From Pomphorhynchus laevis (taxonomy: Eukaryota > Acanthocephala > Palaeacanthocephala > Echinorhynchida > Pomphorhynchidae): a stretch of 64,000 bases of DNA. Under the pieces are notes generated by a model. The model did no database searches. It saw nothing but the letters and a program-made list of their open reading frames with translations, and was not told the DNA's origin. The stretch covers positions 62,001 through 126,000 of the forward strand of contig WNNJ02000725.1 of assembly GCA_012934845.2 (NCBI GenBank), read 5' to 3'. Numbering within the stretch: the stretch's first letter is position 1; each line of letters starts with the position of its first letter. Of the stretch, positions 43,775-54,858 are shown piece by piece. Position numbers and translations under genes: made by a program.

Positions 43775-44102
43775 TATTAGGCTGCCTCGATTGCGCTAGA
43801 CATTGCTGTCTTTGTTGACGTCGTATGCAATTAATTTGTTTGTAAATTTATCGGAGTCCCAACCGACATATATCCACTAAAATAGTTGTCATCCGCTCAC
43901 TATCAAACGGACAATGATTTTTAGTGAATCTTTAAGGCTACGACGAGCATGCACTGGCGATCAACAGTTCGAAAAGCATGTATCAGAAATTACTAAAATT
44001 CTTTGAAGCGAAGATACCGAAACGATTTCATTTACAAACAAATTAATTGCATACGACGTCAACAAAGACAGCAATGTCTATCGCAATCGAGGCAGCCTAA
44101 TA
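43775..44102. repeat. Inverted repeat, 73-bp arms, 182-bp spacer
   Basis: 43775-43847 and 44030-44102 are reverse complements with one mismatch. The outer end of each arm is TATTAGGCTGCCTCGATTGC and the inner end is TTTGTTTGTAAAT. No flanking target duplication was found and the spacer has no ORF, so it may be a foldback/MITE-like element or a local inverted duplication. Confidence 0.85.
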
Positions 44103-44590
44103 CGGGATTTGGGGAGAAGAGGAATCAGAGGGTTCAACATTGGAGATAATAATGCGCATATCGCAAGAAGGAAATCGCTTACGTGGAAATTAATGAGAAA
44201 CGGGAGTAGTCGAGATACGGTTAAATACTCAGGGATCATTAGGAGCAGATGCAGATAAGTGTATAAACGAGTGCATCGGGGTAGAATGATAGGTATATCC
44301 AGGTGACAAATATATATGAACGAGGTCGGAAGATGAGAGATTATAAATTCGCCGTGAGGGTGATAACACAACGACATCGGGAATGCTTGAAGCTAGATGG
44401 GCAGATCGAGATAAAGCATGTTGCTTGTTACTTAAGTGGTGATAGCAATACGGAGAATCGGAATATTTTATTGCACAGCACTCCAACGGTATAATTTAAA
44501 CAGAAACATTCGATACTAACATCGAAGGACTGATAGTCATATCAATATCTGGCTCTTGTAAATCATCGCAATTGGAATGTGCAAAAACTG
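44103..44590. other. No recognisable gene
   Basis: Less AT-rich than the surroundings, but open frames on both strands are short and unmatched. Confidence 0.35.
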
Positions 44591-44599
44591 GAATAACTA

Positions 44600-44937
44600 A
44601 ATTGTTGTTTATCTTATCTGAGTATTCTGCACTCAAAAGCGTCATGTGGTTGATGTTCATCTCTGCATCTTATATAGTCATAGCACTTAACAGTTTTGGC
44701 AGCATGGACTACAGTATCTCCTACATCTTGGACAACTGTTTTTCTTCTAATTAACTTAGCGCTGCGATACCTGTACGTAAATTCTTTATCTGCACGTTTT
44801 TCAGTTGTAGATAAAATGCAAATTATTGTCCAGGCATTACATCCTATTCCATGGTAGTTTACTTGTAAAGTGGCAAAAGTTTGGACTTTTGTGGCTTTTG
44901 GAGCTGGGATTCTTGCAGTCTTGCGTATTTTTGACAT
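44600..44937 (-). pseudogene. ORF1 fragment of an A/B-type LINE, zinc finger mutated
   Basis: ATG at 44937 (MSKIRKTARIPAPKATKVQT), then VNYHGIGCNAWTIICILST and KRADKEFTYRYRSAKLI. This aligns with the PHD-like finger of A2 (CSIHDCSVWTTIACDKNKAK, EDFVCGFCANKLI); the two Cys of CGFC are Tyr and Arg here. It is cut on its 5' side by LINE C5, which begins at 44941. Confidence 0.6.
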
Positions 44938-44940
44938 AAG

Positions 44941-45610
44941 AAGTGGTTGCTTTAACCCTTCTGCACGGAGCAATCGCGGCAACATCTGTCCACCTCTCAT
45001 GACCTGATTCGTTGGCGGATAGAGGAGGATTCGCTACTTCGGAGAAGATTACACTTTGACCCCATCAGAGTGGCTTTCTTCCAGGCAGCTATCAAACGCT
45101 TCCCCCGAATTGACAATGAGAGTTTAACCAAATTTAATTCCTATCTCTCTTCGCAAGCCACCGCGATTTTATCGACTACCTATAAAGGTCGCATTTTTAG
45201 TCCCACTCCGACAAAACTCAAGGCTCTAGCTAAACTATTGCATCTCCCTGGGCTATCTTGGGATTAGTCTTCTTCTCTAGAGGACGTCCCCCAGAGCAAA
45301 GACTAAGGTTTCTTAAGCTCCTCTTCTCCCGCTTACCCAACATTGTTAGCGCCGAATGGACTCTTCGGGGGCTGAAAGACCCCGGGTGGTTTAGTCGGAA
45401 AGCAACGTGCTGGATCGGTTGGAGGGCTCAGATCCCTTTGGATTTGGGGTCCGCCATGAATGGTTGAAGAAGATATAAGAGATTCAACAATGAACTTCGG
45501 GCCAAAGTCCGTTGAAAGTTTTGGTGACTTTATTTATTACTTATCTGACTCTATTGTCTCTTTTTAATTACAGCTTGTATTTTCTTTAATAAAATCTTTA
45601 TTATTATTCA
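44941..45610 (+). mobile_element. LINE family C, fragment C5 (5' truncated, RT deleted)
   Basis: Starts in the linker of ORF2 (LLKPLCTEQS equivalent), keeps FQAAIKRFPRIDNESLTKFN and the following linker to 45248. It then jumps to the post-RT tail LVFFSRGRPPEQRLRFLKLL (45258-45317). The 3' end is AATAAAATCTTTATTATTATT. The deletion joins nearly the same tail position as in C1. Confidence 0.75.
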
Positions 45611-46441
45611 AATTTATACACCGCTTTTGCGCCACGATCCGCTTTGTAACATAAATTGATGTCAAGAAAAACTCAAATCGGTGCGGTGCGCATTCGGAAA
45701 ATGTATCTTACCGGATTATCAAGACGATGAATTGTTACCAAACTACAGAAGGGGCGTTTAGTGCTTAAAGTGAGGATAATGATTGCATATTTAGACAACT
45801 TGACATGAGATATAAAGACCATAAACCCGTTTCAAGAAACGACATAATAGCAGTTCATTATGCAGCTCTTTTTAGCAAATTATGAAACTATAACAGTAAT
45901 TAAGAACAATTGATCACAGTGCTGAATAACAGTCGGAATAATTCAATTTTCAATTTACTAAAACCTTCAGTAACCGGAAACTTTCAATAAGCGGAAATGA
46001 GTGTTACTCTAGCACATTTTGACTCATTATTTTCTAGTGCATTGGTTATCTGAAAAGACGACACCAAAATCCCGATATTCACGTACGATTGAAATTGGCT
46101 GCGAGTTTATCAAATATGTAGTATTCACATATGTAGTCTTCATATGTAGTCTTGACATACACTAACGTTTTAGACTGCCGTATTAAAGGAAACTCATTGA
46201 CATATAAATTAATCAAAGCCGGTTCCAATATGGATAAATGTGATGTACAACAACATATAAGAGTCCAATCTGACAAGGTTCTATTAGTAAGAACTGTCGC
46301 AGTTCTTATATTCGTCGACTGCCGCAGTCGACGAATGTCATCTCTATATCAATTTCTCTCAGCAGAATACATGTACGAATATTTAGATTTAAGAGTTTTA
46401 ATTGGTAGAACTCTCTATAAAATCTCTATCCTATTGTTGAT
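45611..46441. other. No recognisable gene
   Basis: No coding signal supported; contains the hairpin pair at 46288-46336. Confidence 0.4.
46288..46336. repeat. Two adjacent perfect hairpins with 3-nt loops
   Basis: TAAGAACTG-TCG-CAGTTCTTA (46288-46308) is followed after one base by ATTCGTCGACTG-CCG-CAGTCGACGAAT (46310-46336, 12-bp arms). Confidence 0.95.
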
Positions 46442-46519
46442 ACAATCATAGCCATAAGGCTGTTTTGACTGCTAACGAAAAAAAAATTAATACGAGAAAA
46501 AATTAAAAAAAATCATATA

Positions 46520-49144
46520 TCATAACCATGGGTACTGCAGCAAACACTCGTTCTCATTTCGAATCCAGCTCTTTTTATTTGATTTAAATTCATTGATTGT
46601 ATGCACCACAACGGCATCAACTAGAAGACGATTCCAAACATTCACCGCTCGATGGGACAGTTGGAAATGACGAGGGTATTTTTCGTGTTTATGTACTACC
46701 AATACTTTTGAATGCCCTCTACGTCCATCCCGTTCATTTAGTTCAACTTTATTTGCTCGAAAATTTTCATCTTCATTAATTAGTCGATACATAGCTAGAA
46801 GGTCGAAAAGAAGGAACCTTTCACGCACTGTTGGCATATTCAAATTTTTCATTCGTGTCTCATAGGGAAGATATCGTACCTGTAGACAATTTCGTAAACC
46901 GTCGTAGTATGAGCTCTAATTGATAAAGTTCTATACGCGTACACGGAAAGACTGCTGGTGACACATATTCTAATATCGGTATTATAAGAGCATTATATAA
47001 ACGCACAGCACAAACGGGATATGGGTCTTTAAAGCAATTTTTGACAATATAGGCCATTCTTCTTGCTGCGTTACAAATCCTATCAGTGTTAGCACGTGTT
47101 TTCAGATTGTTTTGAACAATTATATCAAGATCCCGAATGGACTGCGTGGTAACAACAGACTCGTTGCCAATAAAATATTCTTGACTCACATTGCTATGAC
47201 CTAATCTCATATGTGTACACTTTTCAATATTCAATACGATTCCAGTGTTTAAGGATCATCGATAAAAAAATTTTAAGATATTTTGAAATCATTTCGATCC
47301 TTGTTGGTTTTAATCAATTTCCATACCTTTACATCATCGGCAAAAGCTAAAACACTACAATCCTCAAGTAAATCTAGTAGCTGATTTACAAATATGTTAA
47401 ACAACAAGGGGCCTAATACTGATCTCTGTGGTACTCCTGAGGTGATAGGACGATAAGACAATATACATTGACCTACACGAACAGCAAAGGATCTATCTTT
47501 AAGAAAATCTTAAATCCAGCTTATAATAATGCGATTGACTTTATAAGACTAAAGGGTGTAAATTAGCATTTTGTGGGGCACCCTATCAAAAGCCCGACTA
47601 AAGTCAAGAAATATTACATCGATACTGTACCCATTAGCAACATGTCCAACCCAATCTTCACAAGCATGTAATAAGTTTGTAAGACATGAACGCCGAGGGC
47701 GAAATCCATGCTGTGCATTATTGAGAATTCTCAGCGAACTCAAATGATCATATATGTGTCTGTTTAGTATGCGCTCAATCACTTTGCATACAACACTAGT
47801 TAGACTTATTGCCCTATAGTTATTTGGAGCAAGTAACAGCAGCAAGTAACTTAAGAAGTTGGGGGTGAATATCATCTGGGCCTGCCGCTGATGATCTAGA
47901 TAACCTAGCCAATTCAACAAAAACCTCATGTGCTGTTATCGTTAAAACTGGTGAACCAATTTCTACCTGTTGTGAGCATCTCCACATATGCTAGAGAAAA
48001 GATCTGGCGTTAGCTCAAAAGCAGATGCGAACAATTCTGCCATGCTATCTGGCGATGTCACTCGAGTGTTACCGTCTCTTAAAGATGAAAAAGCTGGTGG
48101 CCGAGCTCTGGATCCTTTTACATAAGCCCAAATTGTTTTTGGTTCTGTATCAATTTGTAAAGCTAATTGATCTTCAAAAATTTGCCTTTTTGCAATCTTA
48201 AGGCGATTGACGAAATTACGGAACATTGGATACCGCTTTTTAAAATTATTCTGATGACGGCTTAGTTTAAATAGACGATTCCTATGTTTGAGAGCATATC
48301 GCAATTCAGTGTCAAACCAAGAAGGGTATTTAGCCTTACGTTTTGGTACTCTACGAAGTGGTGCAAACTTATCTGCAAGAGCTATTAAACCTGATTCAAT
48401 AACATGCCACCTTACCTCAATGTCTTCACTAGCACAGTTGAATGATGTTCCTAGTGCCGCCTCTCGTAATGAGTCTTCATCAATTTGTTGCCAAGATCTT
48501 TTCGACACTATCAGATTTTCCACTTTTGGGATCATACACCTAGGAAAATAATTAAATAAGATCATGCAATGATCGCCCAACCCAATGGGGCTCTGATAGC
48601 TTATATTACCCACACTTGTAATTAATTTGGAAAATACCAAATCTAGACAAGATTCCTGATTTTGTGCGAATCTAGTGGGCGACTGCACATGTTGCTCTAA
48701 CATGAAATCATTTGTAAGAAAATTCCACAAATCCACATCTGACTTAGAAGAACCACTATCCAAAACACAATTCCCGATGTGACCAGCTGAGGGTATATTA
48801 AAATCGCCAACTAATAGATATTCTTTAAGCTCAGAACAGTGACTAATTAGTTTAGAGAATTCATGATTCAATATGGATAATTGCGGCGACCTGTAGCACA
48901 CGACAATACCGAAGGGACATCTTAAGTGTGAAACAATGACTGAGAGAAACTCAAAAGTGCCCAGTTCATTTTTTAAATTACGAGTGGAAATCATATTTAA
49001 GGATGTCGTCATATAGAGCGCAACACCTCCACCCTTCCGAGAATCTCTATCAGCTCTCAACAAATTATATCCCATAAAAGCAATCAAACCATAGGAGATA
49101 TGACGATGCAGCAATGTTTCAGTGAGAGCCAGAATCACTAGTTC
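46520..49144 (-). pseudogene. ORF2 (endonuclease-RT) of LINE B1, 3' part
   Basis: The 391-codon open stretch 49138-47963 gives LVILALTETLLHRHIS, ADRDSRKGGGVALYM, VGDFNIPSAGHIGN and PIGLGDHCMILF (endonuclease catalytic motifs), then a linker. RT pieces in other frames: NNYRAISLTSVVCKVIERIL, QHGFRPRRSCLTNLL, DVIFLDFSRAFDRVPHKML (motif A), GVPQRSVLGPLLFNIFV (B, with PQG changed to PQR), AFADDVKVWKLIKT (C), LGHSNVSQEYFIGN and a C-terminal domain to 46520. At least four frameshifts. Confidence 0.75.
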
Positions 49145-49148
49145 ATTT
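49145..49148. repeat. Target-site duplication of LINE A2 (left)
   Basis: ATTT, repeated at 53286-53289. It is short, but supported by the exact reading-frame continuity of B1 across the pair. Confidence 0.7.
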
Positions 49149-49226
49149 AAAAAAAAGATTTTTTTTTAATGTAGCAAATGCGTGCCAGCGTACGCTTACA
49201 TGACCACAACAAAACAAGACTGTGAA

Positions 49227-52114
49227 TCAGGTGTCGAGAAGGTGTGAACGGAGGAGGTGTTTGAATGTTATAAAGGAGGGGGCGCGTCGGACGTCGAGAG
49301 AGAGTTGATTCCAGGCAAGTGAGGCGGCGACGATGAAGGATCGGAGACCGTAGTTGTTGGAGTAATTAGGAACGTGGAGTAAGAGAGAATTACGGGAACG
49401 CAGCGATAGCGAGGTGGGGCGAGTATCGTCTAAGAAAGGAAGGTTGATGAACTATGGGGAGCCGACAGCGATGAGACGAAAGGTAACGAGAAGAAGGCGG
49501 AGTTTGATGCGGATGTGGATGGTGGGCCAGGAGAGTTGGGCAAAATATGTGGATGTGTGGTCGAAGCGACGGAGACGAAAGAGCACTCGAACGGCGGTGT
49601 TGATTATTCGTTGTAGGGTAGGATTATGGATTTTGGAGAATTGGCGAAAAGGCTAAGGCGGAAATCGATTTGAGGGAAAAGAAGCGATGAAAAAAGAAAC
49701 ATACAAGAACGGAAGTCGATAAGGGGACGGATACGGCGGATGTCACGGAGAATTAAGTTAGATGAGCGGACTTTGTCACGGGCGAAGGGTTTAAGGGAAA
49801 GGTGATCATCGAAATGGAAACCTAAGAAAGTGAGATTGTGGACTATGGGGATGATCGATGAGGCAAAAGATACAGTGGGAGGAGATATGTATGGTTTACG
49901 GGGGAGGATCCACATTATTTTGGACTTTTCGGGGTTTAGAACGAGATGGAGATTGGAGAGACGTTTGTAGATAGAAGAAAGACAGTTGGAGGCAGAAATG
50001 CCGATATCGTGTATGCGATGTGTGGGTGCATGAGCATAGATTAGAATGTCATCGGCATATTACATGACCTTAAAGGAGTAAGGTTTGATAAACGGAGATA
50101 TATCGTTAAGCAGAAGAGAGAAAAGCAGGGGACCGAGGACTGAACCTTGAGGGACCCCGCAAAAAATAGGGATGGGAGGGAAGGATGAGGAATTAATACA
50201 GACGCGAATGGAACGATCGGATATATATGAGGCGAACCATGCTACGGAGGAGGAAGAAAAGCCGTAATCATAACGAATGCGAGAGAGCAGGACGGAGTGG
50301 TCGACAATGTCGAATGCGGAGGAGAGGTCGAGGGAGATGAGAACACTATATAGAGCCTTGTCTTGAGAAATGAGTAAGTCGTTGTACACTTTTATGCATG
50401 CGACTTCTATGGAGTAATTAGAGCGGAAAGCGGATTGGAAAGGAGGGTACAGATTGGATGAGGAGAGATAAGCGTTGATCTGTATTAAGATGAGGCGTTC
50501 TAAGAGCTTAGAAAGAGTAGGGAGTAGTGAAATGGGGCGATAGCTAGAAGGAAGGGAGGGGTCGAGCGATTGTTTCTTAAGGAGGAGACGAACGATTGCG
50601 GATTTCCAGTGTGAAGGGAAGATACGACTGCGGATGGACGAGTTAAACAAGGTTGTGAGAAATGGAGATATCGATGAGCATATAGGTAGACAAGGGATCG
50701 GGAAATGAGGTTTTGTTGGGCAAGGACATGAGGACATATGATACTTCTGTAGGTGAGACTGGGAGAAGATGAAAGAGTTCCGGAAGGATGAGATTAGACT
50801 GGGCAGAGTTTGATAAGTTGGAGACCGGGGTGTGAGAGAGAGGGCAACGTGGATACTTTAGTCTGGAGAAATGACGAATAATCATTGGCATTGATGTTGC
50901 ACGACAAAGAGGAGCGAGCAAGGATTGAGTTAAAAGTATGCCAGAGAGTCTTCGAGTTGAATGAAGTGATGATTTTATGCTGCCAGAAGGAGTTGCATTT
51001 GGTACGTAGTAGGTTGAGATGAGACCGGCGAAGAGCAAGATAGGAATCACGGAAAGACGGAGTGATCGAGCGGAAATCACGTCTGAGAGAGCGGTGATAG
51101 ACTCGAAAAGCATGGCGGAGTCGACGCTTTGATAGTAGGCATTGGATGTCAAACCAATGGGGCACGGTGCAAGCGACGGTGTGGGTGAGACTTGAATGGC
51201 AAGAGAATATCGAGAGTGGATGTGAGTTCAGAGTCGAAAAGAAAGGCGAGATCGTGAGGAGATGAATATGATATTGTGGGTAATGATATAGACGATTTGA
51301 GTAAGGCAGAGCGGAGAAAGGAGAGGTCAAGATTTCTCCATGATCGACGTAGGATTGTAGATGTGTGAGGAGGGGTGTGGTTGTGAGTGAGATCAAGGGT
51401 GATAAGAAAGTGATCGGATAGACCAGGATCAGAGATGGACAGTGAGGTGTAGGCAGCAAAATGATCGGGGACAGCGATGATGTCGAGTGCCCCACCAAGT
51501 ATATGTGTGGGGGCAGTGGAGATTAGTTTGTAATTGTAGTTGGATAGAATGTTGATGAACCGGATGGAATCCGTGGAAGAGGGGCGGTCTAGGCGGATAT
51601 TGAAGTCGCCTAGAACGAGTGAAGGGATTGAGGACAAAGAACAATGAGAAAGGAGGTCAGCGAGTTCGGTAAAAAATAAGGCAGTAGGAGCTGATGAACC
51701 AGGACGGTATACAATGGCGAGATCTAGAGTGATCGGGTTAGAATAACGACAAGTGAGCAATTCAAAAGAGCAAGGACTGAAAGGGGGATTGATTTTGCGA
51801 AGAGACGCGGGGTGACGCGCGAATGCGACGATGCCGCCATGATTAGAGAATTTAGAAGGGCATGAGCTGAGGGGGCGGGCGGATTCGACTAGGGAGCAAC
51901 CGGTAGAGAGCAGACGGTGAATGGAAAGGTCGTCGGAATCTGAGTGCCAGGATTCGGTGAGGCAGAAGAGATTGATGGATTGTTTGGGGAATATGTTGAG
52001 GATAAGATCGGATTTATTGAGAATAGATCTGTTGTCGAGGAGAGCGAGGCAGAAACCGTGTGTTGTGGCGAAAGAGTCTAGTGGAGAAGACACATAGGAG
52101 AGATGGAGCGCCAT
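49227..52114 (-). pseudogene. ORF2 (endonuclease-RT) of LINE A2
   Basis: ATG 52114 (MALHLSYVSSPLDSFATT). The 321-codon endonuclease stretch has LFCLTESWHSDSDDL, FSNHGGIVAFARHPA, VLGDFNIRLDRPSSTD, GGALDIIAVPD and SDHFLITLDL. Then in shifted frames comes the RT: QSLDPSLPSSYRPISLLPTL, LISLDLSSAFDIVDHSVLL (motif A), GVPQGSVLGPLLFSLLLND (B), and YADDILI (C) with a TAA just before it at 50065-50063. The domain after the RT (to 49227) is about 150 residues. Several frameshifts; inactive. Confidence 0.8.
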
Positions 52115-52199
52115 CGAATTTTTGGACGGGTGTGGACAACTTGAAAATTTCCGTCTATGTTTCGGATGGAGAGTGATGTTTCGCCGTTTTCCTCGCGAC

Positions 52200-53094
52200 G
52201 GCGTTTTTCGATGCGGGCTGAAGAGATTTGAGCGATTTTAGAAGGGGCGCGATCGGGGAAATTCAAGTGGTTGAAGATGACATGAGTTTAAATCGTTGAG
52301 ATAGGACAGAAGACGCGTGAGAGCAATGCTTGAAAACCAATTTTTAGGAGAGGGGGCTGGGAAGGATTAGATTGAGAAGATTTGTTTAGACGGATGAATG
52401 CGACAGGAGAAATGTCCTTGAAAAAGGAAGGTTTATCCGCAGGAACAATAGACGAGAGGATGGATCTGAAGGCGGAAACATCGTGGTCCAGACGTGCTTG
52501 TGGAGATAAGGAGTTGGAAGGCGTGATATTAGTGACAATGACGCAACGATCGCGAGAAGGAAAGCGCTTCCGTAAAGGAGGACGACTGACGTGAGTAGGT
52601 GAGATCACGATAGAAGAGCTGGCAGTTGATGATTTGGAGGGATTTGGTTTGACGACGGGAGACATAGAGGATAATGATAATAAAGAGGGTGGCAAGCGAT
52701 GTGAGGAAAGGTTATGAGTGGAAGGATAGTAGAGGTGATTTTGATTGATGGATGCAAGTTATTGAGAAACGAGACGGGAAGGACGGGACTCGGGCTGTCG
52801 GGGAAGTGAAGATGACATGGAATGGGAAGTGTATATGCTGACAGGGTTAGTGGGTGGAGAAATAATATTGGAAACGACGGTGTTAGTTTGAGTGGACGTG
52901 TTGGATGTTGATATGTGCTTATTGTAAAGGTTGCAGATTAGTTTGTTGGCACAAAAACCACATACGAAGTCTTCTTTAGCCTTATTCTTGTCGCAGGCGA
53001 TTGTTGTCCAGACGCTGCAGTCGTGTATCGAGCACTGTACTTGCAGTTGTCCATAGTTGGTGTCGGTCTTAGTTGTTTTCTTACGTCCTCCCAT
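52200..53094 (-). pseudogene. ORF1 of LINE A2 with PHD-like finger
   Basis: ATG 53094 (MGGRKKTTKTDTNYGQ). The finger reads CSIHDCSVWTTIACDKNKA followed by DFVCGFCANKL. A Ser/Thr/Pro-rich linker comes next. The C-terminal domain (RKRFPSRDRCVIVTNITPSN, FRSILSSIVPADKPSFFKDI, RARIEKRRREENGETSLS type) lies in 52695-52200 across a frameshift at about 52330. The end overlaps the ORF2 start region, as in A3. Confidence 0.7.
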
Positions 53095-53135
53095 AAACTT
53101 TTAAGAATGTATTTCAATTAATTTTTCAACCGATA

Positions 53136-53232
53136 GTTGTTGTCGATGGTTGTCGTCGATGGTTGTCGTCGATGGTTGTCGTCGATTGATGTATTTACTT
53201 TAGATTGTATGTATATTAGATTGTATGTATAT
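53136..53232. repeat. Two tandem arrays in the A2 5' UTR
   Basis: Four 13-bp units of GTTGTCGTCGATG (53136-53187, the first with GTTGTTGTCGATG) and two exact 16-bp units of TAGATTGTATGTATAT (53201-53232). They may be part of the element's promoter region; copy A3 has a different 17-bp direct repeat at the same place (about 57386-57421). Confidence 0.85.
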
Positions 53233-53285
53233 TAGATCTTGTATGTTATTTATCTGAAATGTGTATTTTATCTCTTTAATTTTTA

Positions 53286-53489
53286 ATTTGAGATGACCCA
53301 TGCCTTAAGTTTATCAAATTTCGGTAAAATACTCTTTAAATTAGTATAGGCGACACTAATACCAGAAGCAGAGGGAAATTGAGTGGTAATGTTGGATGTT
53401 ATATCAATGCGCGCTAGATTTCCTAGTTGTAAAAAGAAATCCCTCGAAGAACTGTCCGAACTCACCAACGCACGTATGGTCGCCGACAA
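53286..53489 (-). pseudogene. Endonuclease start of LINE B1 (5' half of a split ORF)
   Basis: GISVAYTNLKSILPKFDKLK followed by AWVISN is the N-terminal YTNxRSLLPK-type motif of CR1-like endonucleases. It ends exactly at the A2 insertion and continues at 49144. The stop in the computed frame comes from A2 sequence. Confidence 0.75.
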
Positions 53490-53499
53490 ACTACTCGAA

Positions 53500-54495
53500 A
53501 ATTTCTTATCATTAGATCAGTCTCTCCATTCGATCTTCTAAATGCTAGATTAGCACGAGCATTATTAAGCAATAATCTTTCCTCAACCGAGAGATCTCTA
53601 AAATTTTTTATCGTCTTAACTTTCAAGCGATAACCTTTCGCTAAAACTGCTCTTGTATTATCTGCAAAATCAAAAGCTCCTTTAAGTAATCGTGGTTTAT
53701 GTTGTGCTTTTTTACCAAGATGAAATATGCTTTTGACTTTGAGACTACGCGCAATATTATGTTAACCCTGAACGAATATATCCGAAAAGACCTAACGAAT
53801 AGAAACTATGTCATCATCCACACGGGTCTGAACGTTGTCTGCAGAAGATTCATTGATGTTAGCAAAAATTACGCAATTATTTCTGTTTCTAGCACGATTC
53901 CTAGTATTGATAATTTCAACAAATGTCTTATCTGTCATATCCTTGGATTTTATTTCATTTTCATTTCCGACTGCCACATCATTGCACACTCTAGCATCGC
54001 TCCTTGTCTGCTTTTTAACTTAAAGGCAGCTTTGATACATTCGTTGGTCGAACAGGAGTAGAAATCAATATATTGTGGTTCTTAGGACTGTGTTCCGCGA
54101 ATATGTCAGATAAAGGTGAAGGTCATTTATTAGGAATATTCTCAGGTGTACCTTTATCTTTGTCTTTTGCCATCACAGTACTGTCATTGATATTACTTCT
54201 TCGTTTATACACTGTCCGTGAATGTCTATGTCCTCGTGTCCAAATGCGAGTCGAACTTGAAGCATCTATTACGTCTGGTTCCTTATTTGAATTGACGTGT
54301 AACGACATCGGCGTAGTGATTTTGCTCTGGCATATGCTAGATTCTTTGTCAATAATTTGTTCTTGAAACCTACGTGTCTATAAGTTAAAATGAGCATTGT
54401 CCTTTGATAATGTCAATGAACTACAAAATATGATTGGCGCAGTACAAAAACCACATATGAATTTTCTTTCCTTAGTCTGCCCATAATTGTAATCA
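53500..54495 (-). pseudogene. ORF1 remnant of LINE B1
   Basis: At about 54465 ERKFICGFCTAPII is the second half of a PHD-like finger as in family A. A basic/Ser-rich linker follows (TRGHRHSRTVYKRRSNIND). The C-terminal domain has NNCVIFANINESSADNVQTR, RAVLAKGYRLKVKTIKNFRD and ARANLAFRRSNGETDLMIRN. The N-ter of ORF1 is missing (5' truncation near 54495). Confidence 0.65.
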
Positions 54496-54674
54496 GTTAA
54501 TATAACTGTATATTATATTGTAAGTATTTTTATTATAACCACGAATATTCAGTTAGAGGAATAACTGTATGTTATGATCTGAGATATAATTCAGAACTGC
54601 GAGAATGCTTAAAAGCTATTGTATGTTATTTATATTGTAAGTAGTTATAACAAAGAATATTTTTACCATATATT

Positions 54675-54730
<56 letters not shown>

Positions 54731-54858
54731 TGTATATAATATTAATATATACAGTAATAATATATATTATAAATGACAATTTTTCATGTATGTTTCTAAA
54801 AAATATATAAAATTTATATTATAATTTAGGTATTTATCTAGATAATTCTTGAATCTAC
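54496..54858. other. Upstream region of the FKBP6-like gene
   Basis: AT-rich; contains the (TA)n microsatellite. The gene's promoter must lie here or in the LINE B1 remnant, which starts only about 360 bp upstream. Confidence 0.4.
54679..54727. repeat. (TA)n microsatellite
   Basis: About 24 uninterrupted TA units, 130 bp upstream of the FKBP6-like start codon. Confidence 0.95.

Larger units (their letters stand above)
49149..53285 (-). mobile_element. LINE family A, copy A2, full length (4,137 bp)
   Basis: CR1-like, inserted in LINE B1. About 190 nt of 5' UTR with two tandem arrays, ORF1 (53094-52200), ORF2 (52114-49227), 3' hairpin GCGTACGCTGGCACGC (one mismatch) and ATTTGCTACATTAAAAAAAAA. 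It is GC-richer than its surroundings and T/C-rich on the coding strand. Confidence 0.9.
46442..54495 (-). mobile_element. LINE family B, copy B1, split by LINE A2
   Basis: CR1-like. ORF1 remnant 54495-53500, endonuclease start 53489-53286, then the 4,137-bp A2 insertion, then endonuclease and RT 49144-46520. The 3' end near 46450 has the AGCC-TTAT-GGCT hairpin also seen in copy B5. Removing A2 and one ATTT copy restores the frame across the junction (...WVISN then ELVILALTET...). Confidence 0.85.

Noticed and set aside
44078-44494. Short overlapping open frames on both strands
   Set aside because: They overlap each other in conflicting frames, match no family and lack supporting context.
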